Of a DNA stretch of 64,000 nt, positions 37,545-46,526 are shown one piece after another. Origin of the DNA: Aquimarina atlantica (GTDB taxonomy: Bacteria > Bacteroidota > Bacteroidia > Flavobacteriales > Flavobacteriaceae); the NCBI RefSeq assembly GCF_000626715.1, contig NZ_AQRA01000002.1, positions 372,001 to 436,000 on the forward strand, given 5' to 3'. Each line of letters starts with the position of its first letter. Within the stretch, counting starts at the first letter, position 1. The translations under genes and the position numbers were made by a program. A model generated the notes under the pieces. The model was not told the origin of the DNA and made no database searches. It saw only the letters and a list, made by a program, of their open reading frames with translations.

Positions 37545-38474
37545 TCAAGACAATTCTATTTCGAATTGTGTTAACTCTCTAAACTGCTGAAGTCGCCTCT
37601 GAACCTCATCTCGATTCAAATTCTCCATTCGCTCTGTACCAAATTTTTCTACACAAAAAGATGCGAGGTTTGAAGCATGAATAATTGCTTTTTTCATATT
37701 CTCGAATGAAATATCATCTGTCTTGGTCAGGTATCCCGAAAAACCTCCTGCAAATGTATCTCCTGCACCAGTAGGATCAAAAACTTCTTCTAGTGGTAGT
37801 GCAGGGGCAAAGAAAATCTGTTCTTTATGAAACAACAAAGCCCCATGTTCTCCTTTTTTAATCACAACATATTTTGGCCCCATCTTTTCGATTGCTCTGG
37901 CGGCTTTTACCAAAGAATATTCTCCACTTAATTGCCTAGCCTCTTCATCATTGATAGTAATTACATCTACTTTTGAAATTACTTTTAAAAGATCTCCTAA
38001 AAAAGCATCTTCCATCCAGAAATTCATAGTATCTAATATCGTAAGTTTTGGCTTCGTAGTAAGTTGCTCTATTACACCTAGTTGTACTAAAGGATTTAGA
38101 TTTCCCAGCATTACAATATCTGCATCTTTATAATTATCAGGAACCACAGGATTAAAATCAGCAAGTACATTAAGTTGTGTATCTAATGTATCTCTAGAAT
38201 TTAAATCATTATGATATCGACCACTCCAGAAAAAAGTCTTTCCTCCTTTTACAATCTCAACAGCAGAAGTGTCAATATTTTTTTCCTGAAGCATAGAAAG
38301 ATAATCCAAAGGAAAATCTTCTCCAACTACAGAAACAATGGATGACGAAATGTTGAAATTCGAGGCAGAAAGCGCAATATAAGGGGCTGCTCCTCCTAAT
38401 ATTTTATCAGTTTTACCAAAAGGCGTTTCAATAGCATCAAAGGCAATAGAACCTACAATAAGTAATTTACTCAT
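37545..38474 (-). CDS. PfkB-family sugar/nucleoside kinase
   Basis: A 309-residue kinase from ATG 38474 (MSKLLIVGSIAFDAIETP); a longer frame adds nine residues without support. PfkB motif 1 is seen as GGAAPYIALSASNF (about 32), motif 2 as DPTGAGDTFAGGFSGYL (about 246-262) with the catalytic Asp. The family phosphorylates ribose, adenosine, fructose-6-phosphate and similar substrates; the one here cannot be told. It lies directly upstream of the PurF-like gene, which suggests nucleoside metabolism, although a terminator lies between. Confidence 0.88.
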   Translation of the reverse strand: MSKLLIVGSIAFDAIETPFGKTDKILGGAAPYIALSASNFNISSSIVSVVGEDFPLDYLSMLQEKNIDTSAVEIVKGGKTFFWSGRYHNDLNSRDTLDTQLNVLADFNPVVPDNYKDADIVMLGNLNPLVQLGVIEQLTTKPKLTILDTMNFWMEDAFLGDLLKVISKVDVITINDEEARQLSGEYSLVKAARAIEKMGPKYVVIKKGEHGALLFHKEQIFFAPALPLEEVFDPTGAGDTFAGGFSGYLTKTDDISFENMKKAIIHASNLASFCVEKFGTERMENLNRDEVQRRLQQFRELTQFEIELS

Positions 38475-38918
38475 ACAACTAGCGTAATATTTTTTTTGCA
38501 AATATACGTTTTACTTTTAAGTAGTAAGAAGATTAATAAAAGGTTATTTTCTGTTAGAATTTACAAGTATTTTTCTATAGAATATCATTCGCTATTTGAT
38601 AGATCGAAGTTAAAACACCTAAAATTTTATCACTTATTTAAGAATAGTAAACAAACAATACTCTTTTTATTGATTGGCATACAACTTTAGGCTTTACCAC
38701 TTTAACAATAACACACTCTAAATCAAAATTTTAACTCTATATTTTATGTATTGAAAATAATGTTGAATTACGCCCGATAATTTATGAAAATGGCAACTTT
38801 TTGGTGTGAAAATTTCAAAAAAACTATAATTTCTGAAAAAAAAATTTAAAAAATGCTAAAATAATCTTAAAAAAATACCGTTCTTTACACCAATACAAAC
38901 TCAAACTTTCAATTAATT
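38475..38918. other. 444-bp intergenic region, no gene recognised
   Basis: Very AT-rich, with long A and T runs close to the protease gene. A short plus-strand frame (38496-38690) has no signal, start site or domain that I can support. The promoters of the divergent kinase and protease genes must lie here. Confidence 0.5.
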
Positions 38919-39995
38919 ATGAAAAAATTAAATTTAGCTAAACTCGTTTTAGCTACTTCGCTGTCGGTTTTATTCTTCAATTGCGAAAAAGATTCTGAAG
39001 ACATTATTGAAACTAATCAGTATGCAGATGCAAAAGCAGCTCATGTGTGTATCGAAAAATGGGATGCTAACGAGAATAACTCAAAAGCTGCCAGTGTTAA
39101 ATCAAAGGAATGGCAAGCTGGTCAGACTATCCGTGTAAAATTTTTAAATGGTAATAATTTTGTACAGTCTAAAGTAAGACAATATGCTGTAGAATGGGAA
39201 AAGTATGCAAACATTAAATTTGAATGGGTATCTTCAAACAGCAGTGCAAACATCAAAATTGGTTTTAAAGAAGGTCAATTTGCAAACGAAGGTGGATCTT
39301 GGTCTTATTTAGGAACCGATTCTAATGATCATGCACATAGTATGCATTTTGGATGGTTTAATAATAATACCTCTGATACAGAGTTTAGAAGAACCACAAT
39401 TCACGAATTCGGACATGCTCTTGGTTTAATTCACGAACATCAAAATCCTGTAGCAGGAATTAACTGGGATAAAGAAGCAGTTTATGCTTACTATGCTGGA
39501 CCGCCAAATAACTGGAGTAGAGCACAAGTAGATCATAATCTATTCAGACGTTATGAAGCAAATATTTCTAACTATAGTACATACGATCCATTATCAATAA
39601 TGCACTATCCTATTCCTGCAGAACACACTACAGATGGTGTTGCAGTTGGAAGAAATACTCAATTATCTGCTACAGATAAATCTTTTATTGCAAGAATTTA
39701 TCCTGGTTCTAATACTGGTGGTGGTAACTGTGATGGTGTTGCAGAATATAATAGTAATACTTCTTATTCTGTTGGAGATAAAGTAACGTATAGAGGAACT
39801 TTATACCAAAGAACAGCTAGCGGATGGAATAATCTTGGTGCATGTGATAGCACTCCTAATAATGATATTTGTGCTGGTGTAGCAGAATATAATAGTAATA
39901 CTTCTTATTCTGTTGGAGATAAAGTAACCTATAACGGAACTTTATACCAAAGAACAGCTAGCGGATGGAATAATCTTGGTGCATGTGGTAACTAA
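38919..39995 (+). CDS. Astacin-like (M12) zinc metalloprotease lipoprotein with two C-terminal carbohydrate-binding-type repeats
   Basis: A 358-residue protein with a lipoprotein-like signal (LSVLFFNC). The protease domain (about 50-265) has the full metzincin site HEFGHALGLIHEHQNP, in which the third His and the following Glu mark the astacin family, and the Met-turn SIMHYPIP downstream. Residues about 270-358 are two nearly identical 47-residue units (VAEYNSNTSYSVGDKVTY) with Cys at their ends, similar to ChiC/CBM5-12 modules that bind chitin or other polymers. Likely an outer-membrane or secreted protease held on polysaccharide. Single gene with its own terminator. Confidence 0.9.
   Translation: MKKLNLAKLVLATSLSVLFFNCEKDSEDIIETNQYADAKAAHVCIEKWDANENNSKAASVKSKEWQAGQTIRVKFLNGNNFVQSKVRQYAVEWEKYANIKFEWVSSNSSANIKIGFKEGQFANEGGSWSYLGTDSNDHAHSMHFGWFNNNTSDTEFRRTTIHEFGHALGLIHEHQNPVAGINWDKEAVYAYYAGPPNNWSRAQVDHNLFRRYEANISNYSTYDPLSIMHYPIPAEHTTDGVAVGRNTQLSATDKSFIARIYPGSNTGGGNCDGVAEYNSNTSYSVGDKVTYRGTLYQRTASGWNNLGACDSTPNNDICAGVAEYNSNTSYSVGDKVTYNGTLYQRTASGWNNLGACGN
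39739..39987 (+). repeat. Near-identical direct duplication encoding the two binding modules
   Basis: Units 39739-39846 and 39880-39987 (141 bp apart, in frame) differ at only about four positions in 108, including silent ones. Such DNA-level identity points to a recent duplication or gene conversion. Confidence 0.92.
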
Positions 39996-40056
39996 GAAAA
40001 AAGAAATCAAATAATCTAATTTATTTGCTACATTAGATTAAAGTCTTATTATATAA

Positions 40057-40087
40057 AAATGCTCCGGAAAAACACCGGAGCATTTTG
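40057..40087 (+). terminator. Terminator after the metalloprotease gene
   Basis: AAAATGCTCCGG and CCGGAGCATTTT around AAAAACA. The A run upstream also makes it usable from the minus side. Confidence 0.9.
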
Positions 40088-40126
40088 TATTATACATCAT
40101 TGTTATCTAGAGAATACGTCTTAAAA

Positions 40127-40762
40127 CTACTTTCTGCCAAAATCTGCAGGTATTTCTCCCCACGCTTTGGTTTCCCATTTTACAATTGTAGTTGTATATG
40201 TATTGTCTTTGAGCCATTGCGTAGCACGATCTACCAAATCAAAGACTTCTTTGTTTTTAGCAGTTCGTTGTAGTTTTGTTTTACAGGTCTTTTGCTTTAC
40301 CCATCCTATCGCTATTTTAGAATCAGAATAAATAATACGGTCACTATTTTTCTTTTTAAGATACGCGAGACCATGTACAAGTGCCAAAAATTCTCCTATA
40401 TTATTTGTGCCTTGTCTAAAAGGCCCCTGGTGAAAAAGTTGTTTTTCGGTTTGAGTGTCTACTCCTCGATATTCCATCTTACCAGGATTACCACTAGAAG
40501 CAGCATCTACTGCTATTGAATACAAATTAGGTTCTCCAATTTTTGATAACTGTGCAGCAGTAAGTGTTTTTTTGGGTTTACTTTTTCCTTTATAATCTTC
40601 ATAATCCCCATTATATGCTTTTTTTGCAATATCAAAAGAATCAAACGATTTATACTTTGCATTGGGATATCCCTTAACCGCCGCTTTACAATCATCCCAC
40701 TTGGTATAAATCCCTGGCCTGTGTCCTTCCCAAACCACATAAAATTTTTCTTTCTTAGCCAT
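40127..40762 (-). CDS. Ribonuclease H with viroplasmin-like N-domain
   Basis: A 211-residue protein. Residues 1-45 are the caulimovirus viroplasmin/hybrid-binding domain (KFYVVWEGHRPGIYTKWDDCKAAV, shortened here), residues about 75-211 an RNase HI domain with the acidic residues in SIAVDAASSGNPGKMEYRG, EFLALVHGLAYL and IIYSDSKIAIGW. It degrades RNA in RNA-DNA hybrids. This two-domain form is known from eukaryotic RNase H1 and Bacteroidota. The gene stands near purN but with a 172-bp gap. Confidence 0.92.
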   Translation of the reverse strand: MAKKEKFYVVWEGHRPGIYTKWDDCKAAVKGYPNAKYKSFDSFDIAKKAYNGDYEDYKGKSKPKKTLTAAQLSKIGEPNLYSIAVDAASSGNPGKMEYRGVDTQTEKQLFHQGPFRQGTNNIGEFLALVHGLAYLKKKNSDRIIYSDSKIAIGWVKQKTCKTKLQRTAKNKEVFDLVDRATQWLKDNTYTTTIVKWETKAWGEIPADFGRK

Positions 40763-40934
40763 TTTTATTCGTTGATTGTTCCTCGTTACTTATTATTCCA
40801 TTTGATATCATTAACGATATTTTGGAATTCACATTGAGCTTGTTAAAATGCTTTTGTCCTACAAATTTATTTCGATAGATTCAACATGATACTTACTTTT
40901 CTTACTAAACAACTTTAGTCGTAACATTTTCAAA

Positions 40935-41510
40935 CTACTTTTTTTCAGCAAACAGAAGTTCTTCTATAACGGTTGGAAAATGTTTATATTCTAATTGATG
41001 GATTGCCTGTGCTACATCTTCGGCAGAATCTTCTTCAGAAATTGATGTTTTAGCCTGAAAAATAATCGCTCCTTCGTCATAATGCTCGTTTACATAATGG
41101 ATCGTAATCCCGCTTTCTTTTTCTTTATTTCTTACTACAGCCTCATGTACATGATGGCCATACATTCCTTTTCCACCATATTTTGGTAATAATGCAGGAT
41201 GAACATTTATCACTTTATCAGGAAAAGATTCAATGATTTTTTTAGGAAAAATCCATAAGAACCCAGCTAGTACAATGATGTCAGGTTTGGCATCTTTTAA
41301 GATATTAAGTACTTCATTTGTGTCATAAAATGACTCTTTGTCAAAGTGTAACGCCTTTACTTTCAAGGCATGAGCTCTTTTTAACACTTTGGCACGCAGG
41401 TTGTTAGAGAACACATGTGTAACCTCGGCAATTTTTCGCTCATGGAAGTACTTAATTATATTTTCGGCATTGGTACCTGAGCCGGAAGCAAAAATTATAA
41501 TACGCTTCAT
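40935..41510 (-). CDS. purN: Phosphoribosylglycinamide formyltransferase
   Basis: A 191-residue enzyme that transfers a formyl group from 10-formyl-tetrahydrofolate to GAR in purine synthesis. Visible: the N-terminal FASGSGTNAENI loop, the NVHPALLPKYGGKGMYGHHVHEA region with the catalytic Asn-His pair, and GITIHYVNEHYDEGAIIFQ with its Asp. The length is normal. It is divergent from acpP. Confidence 0.95.
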   Translation of the reverse strand: MKRIIIFASGSGTNAENIIKYFHERKIAEVTHVFSNNLRAKVLKRAHALKVKALHFDKESFYDTNEVLNILKDAKPDIIVLAGFLWIFPKKIIESFPDKVINVHPALLPKYGGKGMYGHHVHEAVVRNKEKESGITIHYVNEHYDEGAIIFQAKTSISEEDSAEDVAQAIHQLEYKHFPTVIEELLFAEKK

Positions 41511-41626
41511 AGTATGATAAAGTTGTTAATTAGAGAGCACAAAAAAAATAATTATTATTCAATTTTAGGTAGCAAAAAGGCAATACTTCGCTATATTTGA
41601 TAAAATACAAATACATTTTTATGGGA

Positions 41627-41660
41627 TTGTGGGGTTTTAAAATAAAGTTTTTTATTTTTG
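41627..41660 (+). promoter_or_regulatory. Promoter of the acpP-fabF-rnc operon
   Basis: TTG at 41627-41629 and TATTTTTG at 41653-41660 with a 23-nt spacer, 31 bp before the acpP ATG. Confidence 0.6.
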
Positions 41661-41691
41661 CCACCTAATTAAAAAATTAAAATTAAACATT

Positions 41692-41925
41692 ATGTCAGAC
41701 ATTGCATCAAGAGTAAAAGCGATAATCGTTGACAAATTAGGAGTAGACGAAAACGAAGTTGTAAATGAAGCTAGTTTCACAAACGATTTAGGCGCTGATT
41801 CATTAGACACTGTAGAATTGATTATGGAATTCGAAAAAGAATTCGATATTCAGATTCCAGACGATCAAGCTGAAAACATTGCAACAGTAGGTCAAGCAAT
41901 ATCTTATATTGAAGACGCAAAGTAA
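41692..41925 (+). CDS. acpP: Acyl carrier protein
   Basis: A 77-residue acidic protein. The phosphopantetheine site is Ser in [10 protein letters not shown] (about residue 37), and the rest ([30 protein letters not shown]) is standard. It carries growing acyl chains in fatty acid synthesis. It is first in an operon with fabF (17 bp) and rnc. Confidence 0.98.
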   Translation: MSDIASRVKAIIVDKLGVDENEVVNEASFTNDLGADSLDTVELIMEFEKEFDIQIPDDQAENIATVGQAISYIEDAK

Positions 41926-41942
41926 TAACTTCACAACAAAAT

Positions 41943-43196
41943 ATGAATCTTAAGCGAGTTGTAGTCACAGGACTAGGTGCATTAACACCTATAGGTAACA
42001 ATATCGATGAATATTGGGACGGATTAGTAAATGGAAAAAGCGGTTGCGCTCCTATTACATATTTCGATACCGAAAATTTCAAGACTAAATTTGCTTGCGA
42101 AGTCAAAAATTATTCTCCCACAGACTATTTTGATAGAAAAGAAGCACGAAAACTTGATAAATTCGCCCAGTATGCTATTGTATCTTCTGAAGAAGCTATA
42201 AAAGATGCTGCTATTGACCTGGAAAAAGTTGATAAATTTAGAGTTGGTGTGATCTGGGGTGCAGGAATTGGCGGAATAGAGACTTTTCAGGAAGAAGTAG
42301 TTGGCTATGCCAACGGAAATGGAACACCTCGTTTCAATCCTTTCTTTATCCCAAAAATGATCGCCGATATTGCTCCTGGTCATATTTCTATACGAAATGG
42401 CTTTATGGGACCTAACTATACCACAGTTTCTGCTTGCGCTTCTTCTGCAAATGCAATGATCGATGCACTAAACTATATCCGTTTGGGTCATTGTGATATT
42501 ATCATTACAGGAGGAAGTGAAGCTGCAGTTACTATAGCTGGTATGGGAGGATTTAATGCGATGCACGCTTTATCTACAAGAAATGAAAGCCCTGAGACTG
42601 CCTCCAGACCATTTGACGCAACCAGAGATGGTTTCGTTCTGGGAGAAGGTAGTGGAGCTCTTATTCTTGAAGAATATGAACACGCAAAAGCACGAGGTGC
42701 TAAAATCTATGCTGAAGTAGTTGGTGGTGGAATGTCTAGTGATGCATATCACATGACAGCTCCGCATCCCGATGGAATAGGGGTAGAACGCGTGATGCTT
42801 AATTGTTTAAGAGATGCTGGTGTAGCTCCAGAACAAGTAGATGCTATAAACACTCATGGCACATCCACTCCATTAGGAGATGTTGCAGAATTGAAAGCTA
42901 TTACTAAGGTTTTTGGAGATCATGCATCTAACATCAATATCAATTCAACAAAATCTATGACAGGACACTTACTTGGTGCAGCTGGAGCTATAGAGGCTAT
43001 TGCTTCTATTTTGGCTATGCAAAAAAGTACAGTACCGCCTACTATCAATCACACTACAGTGGATGAGAACATAGATTCTTCATTGAATTTGACATTAAAC
43101 AAAGCTCAAAAACGTGACATCACATATGCAATGAGTAATACTTTTGGTTTCGGAGGTCATAATGCTTGTGTGTTATTTAAAAAATTGAACGAATAA
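41943..43196 (+). CDS. fabF: Beta-ketoacyl-ACP synthase II
   Basis: A 417-residue condensing enzyme. The active-site Cys is in TTVSACASSANAMIDAL (about 163) and the two His residues in NTHGTSTPLGD (about 303) and KSMTGHLLGAAGAIEA (about 340), giving the complete C-H-H triad. It elongates acyl-ACP with malonyl-ACP. Its stop is followed without a gap by the rnc start. Confidence 0.98.
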   Translation: MNLKRVVVTGLGALTPIGNNIDEYWDGLVNGKSGCAPITYFDTENFKTKFACEVKNYSPTDYFDRKEARKLDKFAQYAIVSSEEAIKDAAIDLEKVDKFRVGVIWGAGIGGIETFQEEVVGYANGNGTPRFNPFFIPKMIADIAPGHISIRNGFMGPNYTTVSACASSANAMIDALNYIRLGHCDIIITGGSEAAVTIAGMGGFNAMHALSTRNESPETASRPFDATRDGFVLGEGSGALILEEYEHAKARGAKIYAEVVGGGMSSDAYHMTAPHPDGIGVERVMLNCLRDAGVAPEQVDAINTHGTSTPLGDVAELKAITKVFGDHASNININSTKSMTGHLLGAAGAIEAIASILAMQKSTVPPTINHTTVDENIDSSLNLTLNKAQKRDITYAMSNTFGFGGHNACVLFKKLNE

Positions 43197-43931
43197 ATGA
43201 ATGTTATTCGAAACATACTAAATTCCCGCTCTGAAAAGAACGGGAATTTTTTTTCTAAAATTCAGAAAATAGTAAATTTTAAGCCCAAAAACATTGAACC
43301 TTATGAAAAAGCATTTACGCATAGGTCATTAAATTTAAAGGACAAAAAAGGAAATGCTGTTAATTTTGAAAGGTTAGAATTTCTAGGTGATGCTATGTTA
43401 AGTAGTGTTATCGCAGCTCACTTATTTAAAGAAGTACCAGAAGGTAATGAAGGATATTTAACCAAAATGAGGGCTAAAGTAGTAAGTAGAAAACATCTTA
43501 ACGAATTAGGTAAAGACCTTAAACTAATTGAACTGGTTCGAACCAATATTCCTAAATCTCAATTTGGAATAAATATACACGGAAACCTTTTTGAAGCACT
43601 AATAGGCGCTATTTACCTGGATCGTGGTTTTGTATATTGCGAACGGTTTATAAAAGAAGCTGTAATCGATCCATATGTTGATATCGAAAGTCTCGAAGGG
43701 CAAATCATTAGTTATAAAAGCTTATTGATAGAATGGTGTCAAAAAGAGAAAAAAGTATTTAGTTACGAAGTATATGAAGATACTGGTAAAGATGAAATGA
43801 AGCATTTTGCTGTAAAACTTTGGATAGATGATAAAGTAGTTGCAAAAGCAAGAGCTACTTCAAAAAAGAAAGCAGAAGAAAAAGCTTCAAAAAGAGCTTA
43901 TTTTGCATTTCAATCTAAAATAAATATCTAA
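43197..43931 (+). CDS. rnc: Ribonuclease III
   Basis: A 244-residue double-strand-specific RNase. The signature ERLEFLGDAMLSSVIA (about residue 60) and the second acidic site NLFEALIGAIYLDRG (about 128) are intact; residues about 165-240 form the dsRNA-binding domain. The acpP-fabF-rnc order is conserved in many bacteria. The ATG follows the fabF stop directly (TAAATG), so translation is probably coupled. It processes rRNA and other structured RNA. Confidence 0.96.
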   Translation: MNVIRNILNSRSEKNGNFFSKIQKIVNFKPKNIEPYEKAFTHRSLNLKDKKGNAVNFERLEFLGDAMLSSVIAAHLFKEVPEGNEGYLTKMRAKVVSRKHLNELGKDLKLIELVRTNIPKSQFGINIHGNLFEALIGAIYLDRGFVYCERFIKEAVIDPYVDIESLEGQIISYKSLLIEWCQKEKKVFSYEVYEDTGKDEMKHFAVKLWIDDKVVAKARATSKKKAEEKASKRAYFAFQSKINI

Positions 43932-44114
43932 ATACCATTAGATTCTTTCTTATTAAATTAATCAAAATATAGGCATCCCAGAAAAACTATATTTTTTAAA
44001 AGTTAAAAGATACTAACTCAATCGTTTTCGTAAAATAACTTTATCTTTTAATTAAACTTGTTAGGTGAATTTATTTGTATATTTCGGGTTGAATCGGAAA
44101 CAAAAAAAATCAAA

Positions 44115-44606
44115 GTGGCTGTTCAGCGGTTAGTATTAGATGCCTTTACCGATGATGATTATGAACTCATTGCCATTCATTGTTCATTAGCTTCATATCG
44201 GTTGGCCTTTTTATTGAATAAAAACCTGAATTTAAAGCTCTATAGAAAAAAAGAAGATATTAATTTTGAGTATAATGATCTTACTGCAAATTTTCCATTA
44301 TATCAGTATGATGATCATTTTCAATATAGTACATATAGTCTTATCGGAAATAAATTTCAATCCAAAATAAAATCAGAAAATCAGATTTCTGATGGTCTAT
44401 TTACTACTATAGAGAATACATATACTACAAAATATTTAATTCCTGAATTAAAAAATGTAGATTATTTTCTAAAAATTGAGACCGAAGCATCAAATTTTTC
44501 AAGTAAGTCTTTGCTTATAGACATGCTTACCATTTCGCAAATTATAACAGCATATCCTTTGGAATATGCTACACTTAAATCAAAGAACAACTTAATATTC
44601 GAATAA
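44115..44606 (+). CDS. IPExxxVDY-family protein
   Basis: About 163 residues from GTG 44115; a TTG at 44058 would add 19 residues that do not match the usual start. The core begins VQRLVLDAFTDDDYELIAIH and contains the name motif as IPELKNVDYFLKIE (about 130). The function of the family is unknown; it is widely kept in Bacteroidota next to rnc and pyk, as here. The stop overlaps the pyk ATG by one base (TAATG), so translational coupling is likely. Confidence 0.85.
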   Translation: MAVQRLVLDAFTDDDYELIAIHCSLASYRLAFLLNKNLNLKLYRKKEDINFEYNDLTANFPLYQYDDHFQYSTYSLIGNKFQSKIKSENQISDGLFTTIENTYTTKYLIPELKNVDYFLKIETEASNFSSKSLLIDMLTISQIITAYPLEYATLKSKNNLIFE

Positions 44607-46033
44607 TGCCAAAACGTAAAAGAACTAAAATAGTCGCTACTCTTGGACCCGCAACAAGTAGTGAAGAGATATTAAAAAAAATGTTGGAAGCAGGGGTAAA
44701 TGTTTTCAGAATAAATTTCTCTCATGCTGATTATAATGATGTCAAAGAGCGTATAAAAATTATACGAAAACTAAGTGCAGAATATGGTTATAATGCATCT
44801 ATACTTGGAGATTTACAGGGTCCTAAGCTACGTGTAGGTGTTATGAAAAGAGATATCATCGTCAATGATGGTGATACGATCAATTTTGTGACTGGTAAAC
44901 CTTTTGAAGGCACTTCTAAAGAGGTTTATATGAATTATGAAAGTTTCCCAAAAGATGTAAAAGCAGGTGAAAGAATACTATTAGATGATGGGAAATTAAT
45001 TTTTGAAGTTATCTCTTCTAACAAAAAAGATACAGTTAAGACCAAAGTAATACAAGGAGGGCCTCTAAAATCTAAAAAAGGAGTAAATCTTCCTAATACT
45101 AATATTTCTTTACCCGCACTAACAGAAAAAGATGTAAAGGATGCGATTTTTGCATGCGAACAAGGGGTGGATTGGATTGCGTTATCTTTTGTGCGTCATG
45201 CTCAGGATTTGATAGAATTACAAGATCTTATAAAAGAACATAGCGAGCACAAAATTCCGATTATTGCCAAAATAGAGAAACCCGAAGGAGTAGAAAATAT
45301 TGATAAGATTGTGGCATACTGTGATGGCTTGATGGTAGCAAGAGGAGATCTCGGAGTAGAAATTCCTGCCCAGGAGGTACCACTAATTCAGAAAAAATTG
45401 GTGCTTAAAGCTAAAACTGCCAGAATACCTGTGATTATTGCTACACAAATGATGGAAACAATGATCGATAGTCTTACACCAACACGTGCCGAAGTAAATG
45501 ATGTCGCTAATTCTGTAATGGATGGAGCCGATGCCGTTATGCTATCTGGTGAAACTTCTGTAGGAAAATACCCTGTGCAGGTAATCGAAACTATGTCTAA
45601 CATTATAAAAAGCGTAGAACATTCTGATTTAATAAAGGTTCCTCAGAACCCTCCTCATATTCGAACCAATAGATTTATTACAAAATCTATTTGTTACCAT
45701 GCTGCACACATGGCAAATGATATTGATGCCAAAGCTATCTGTACTCTTACCAATAGTGGCTATACGGCATTTCAAATTTCTGCATGGAGGCCCGATGCTC
45801 ATATCCTGGTCTTTACCAGTAATCATAGAATCTTATCTCAGCTTAGCCTCTTATGGGGAGTAAAAGCTTTTTATTATGATAAGTTCGTAAGTACCGATGA
45901 AACTGTCGAGGATATTAATAAAATTGCATTAGACCGTAAATTTGTAGAACAAGGAGATATGTTAATCAATTTGGCTGCAATGCCAATTACTGCAAAAGGA
46001 ATGGTAAACACACTTAGGGTTTCGCAAATCTAA
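44606..46033 (+). CDS. pyk: Pyruvate kinase
   Basis: A 475-residue glycolytic enzyme that makes pyruvate and ATP from phosphoenolpyruvate. Visible: TKIVATLGPATSS at the start, the substrate loop NVFRINFSHADYND, the signature IPIIAKIEKPEGVENI with the catalytic Lys (about 222), and MVARGDLGVEIP. The C-terminal domain is complete. A hairpin terminator follows 25 bp after the stop. Confidence 0.97.
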   Translation: MPKRKRTKIVATLGPATSSEEILKKMLEAGVNVFRINFSHADYNDVKERIKIIRKLSAEYGYNASILGDLQGPKLRVGVMKRDIIVNDGDTINFVTGKPFEGTSKEVYMNYESFPKDVKAGERILLDDGKLIFEVISSNKKDTVKTKVIQGGPLKSKKGVNLPNTNISLPALTEKDVKDAIFACEQGVDWIALSFVRHAQDLIELQDLIKEHSEHKIPIIAKIEKPEGVENIDKIVAYCDGLMVARGDLGVEIPAQEVPLIQKKLVLKAKTARIPVIIATQMMETMIDSLTPTRAEVNDVANSVMDGADAVMLSGETSVGKYPVQVIETMSNIIKSVEHSDLIKVPQNPPHIRTNRFITKSICYHAAHMANDIDAKAICTLTNSGYTAFQISAWRPDAHILVFTSNHRILSQLSLLWGVKAFYYDKFVSTDETVEDINKIALDRKFVEQGDMLINLAAMPITAKGMVNTLRVSQI

Positions 46034-46057
46034 AGAATTCTTGTAATACAATATTGT

Positions 46058-46092
46058 AGCAAAAAGCTTCTCTATATGAGAAGCTTTTTGCT
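46058..46092. terminator. Bidirectional terminator between pyk and the response regulator gene
   Basis: AGCAAAAAGCTTCTC and GAGAAGCTTTTTGCT, 15-bp arms around TATAT; it overlaps the last bases of the convergent response regulator gene. Confidence 0.85.
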
Positions 46093-46504
46093 ATAAAGTT
46101 TTCTTTAAAAAGATAGCTTCTAAGTCCTCTATCGTAACTGGTTTTATAAGATAATCCTTTACCGTATTAATACTTTTTGCCCTCTCTATATCTACCGGAT
46201 TAATTGAGGAGCTTACAATGTATAGTGTGATTGTTTTTCCGAGTTTATTTTTGATTTTAGTGAAGTTATCCAAAAATTCCCATCCATCCATTACTGGCAT
46301 GTTTAAGTCAAGAAATATGATTTCGGGAATTGTCTTTTTATTTAAATTAGTCAAAATAGCCTCAAAATAATTAAGAGCATCCTTACCATTTTGAAATACC
46401 ATTAGGTTATTACAAAGGTTTTTTGCTTCTACAATCCTTTTTACAAGATTTACATACATATTGTCGTCGTCAATAATACAAGCTAATCCTATTTTATGAC
46501 TCAT
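46091..46504 (-). CDS. Single-domain response regulator
   Basis: A 137-residue CheY-like receiver without output domain. Acidic pocket: DDDN near residue 12; phosphorylation Asp in IIFLDLNMPVMDGWEF (about 65); Ser/Thr region YIVSSSINP and Lys in DYLIKPV. It is downstream of a PAS-type histidine kinase by 22 bp and is its likely partner. Such stand-alone receivers (RcpA/Rcp1-like) usually relay phosphate or bind partners. The pathway is unknown. Confidence 0.9.
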   Translation of the reverse strand: MSHKIGLACIIDDDNMYVNLVKRIVEAKNLCNNLMVFQNGKDALNYFEAILTNLNKKTIPEIIFLDLNMPVMDGWEFLDNFTKIKNKLGKTITLYIVSSSINPVDIERAKSINTVKDYLIKPVTIEDLEAIFLKKTL

Positions 46505-46526
46505 GATTTATGAGGGGTTTTTATTA

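Noticed and set aside
38496..38690. 64-codon plus-strand open frame in the gap before the astacin-like protease
   Set aside because: Low-complexity, no domain or signal, very AT-rich; looks like chance.
44058..44114. Earlier TTG start for the IPExxxVDY gene
   Set aside because: The added 19 residues do not match the usual family start; the GTG at 44115 fits better.
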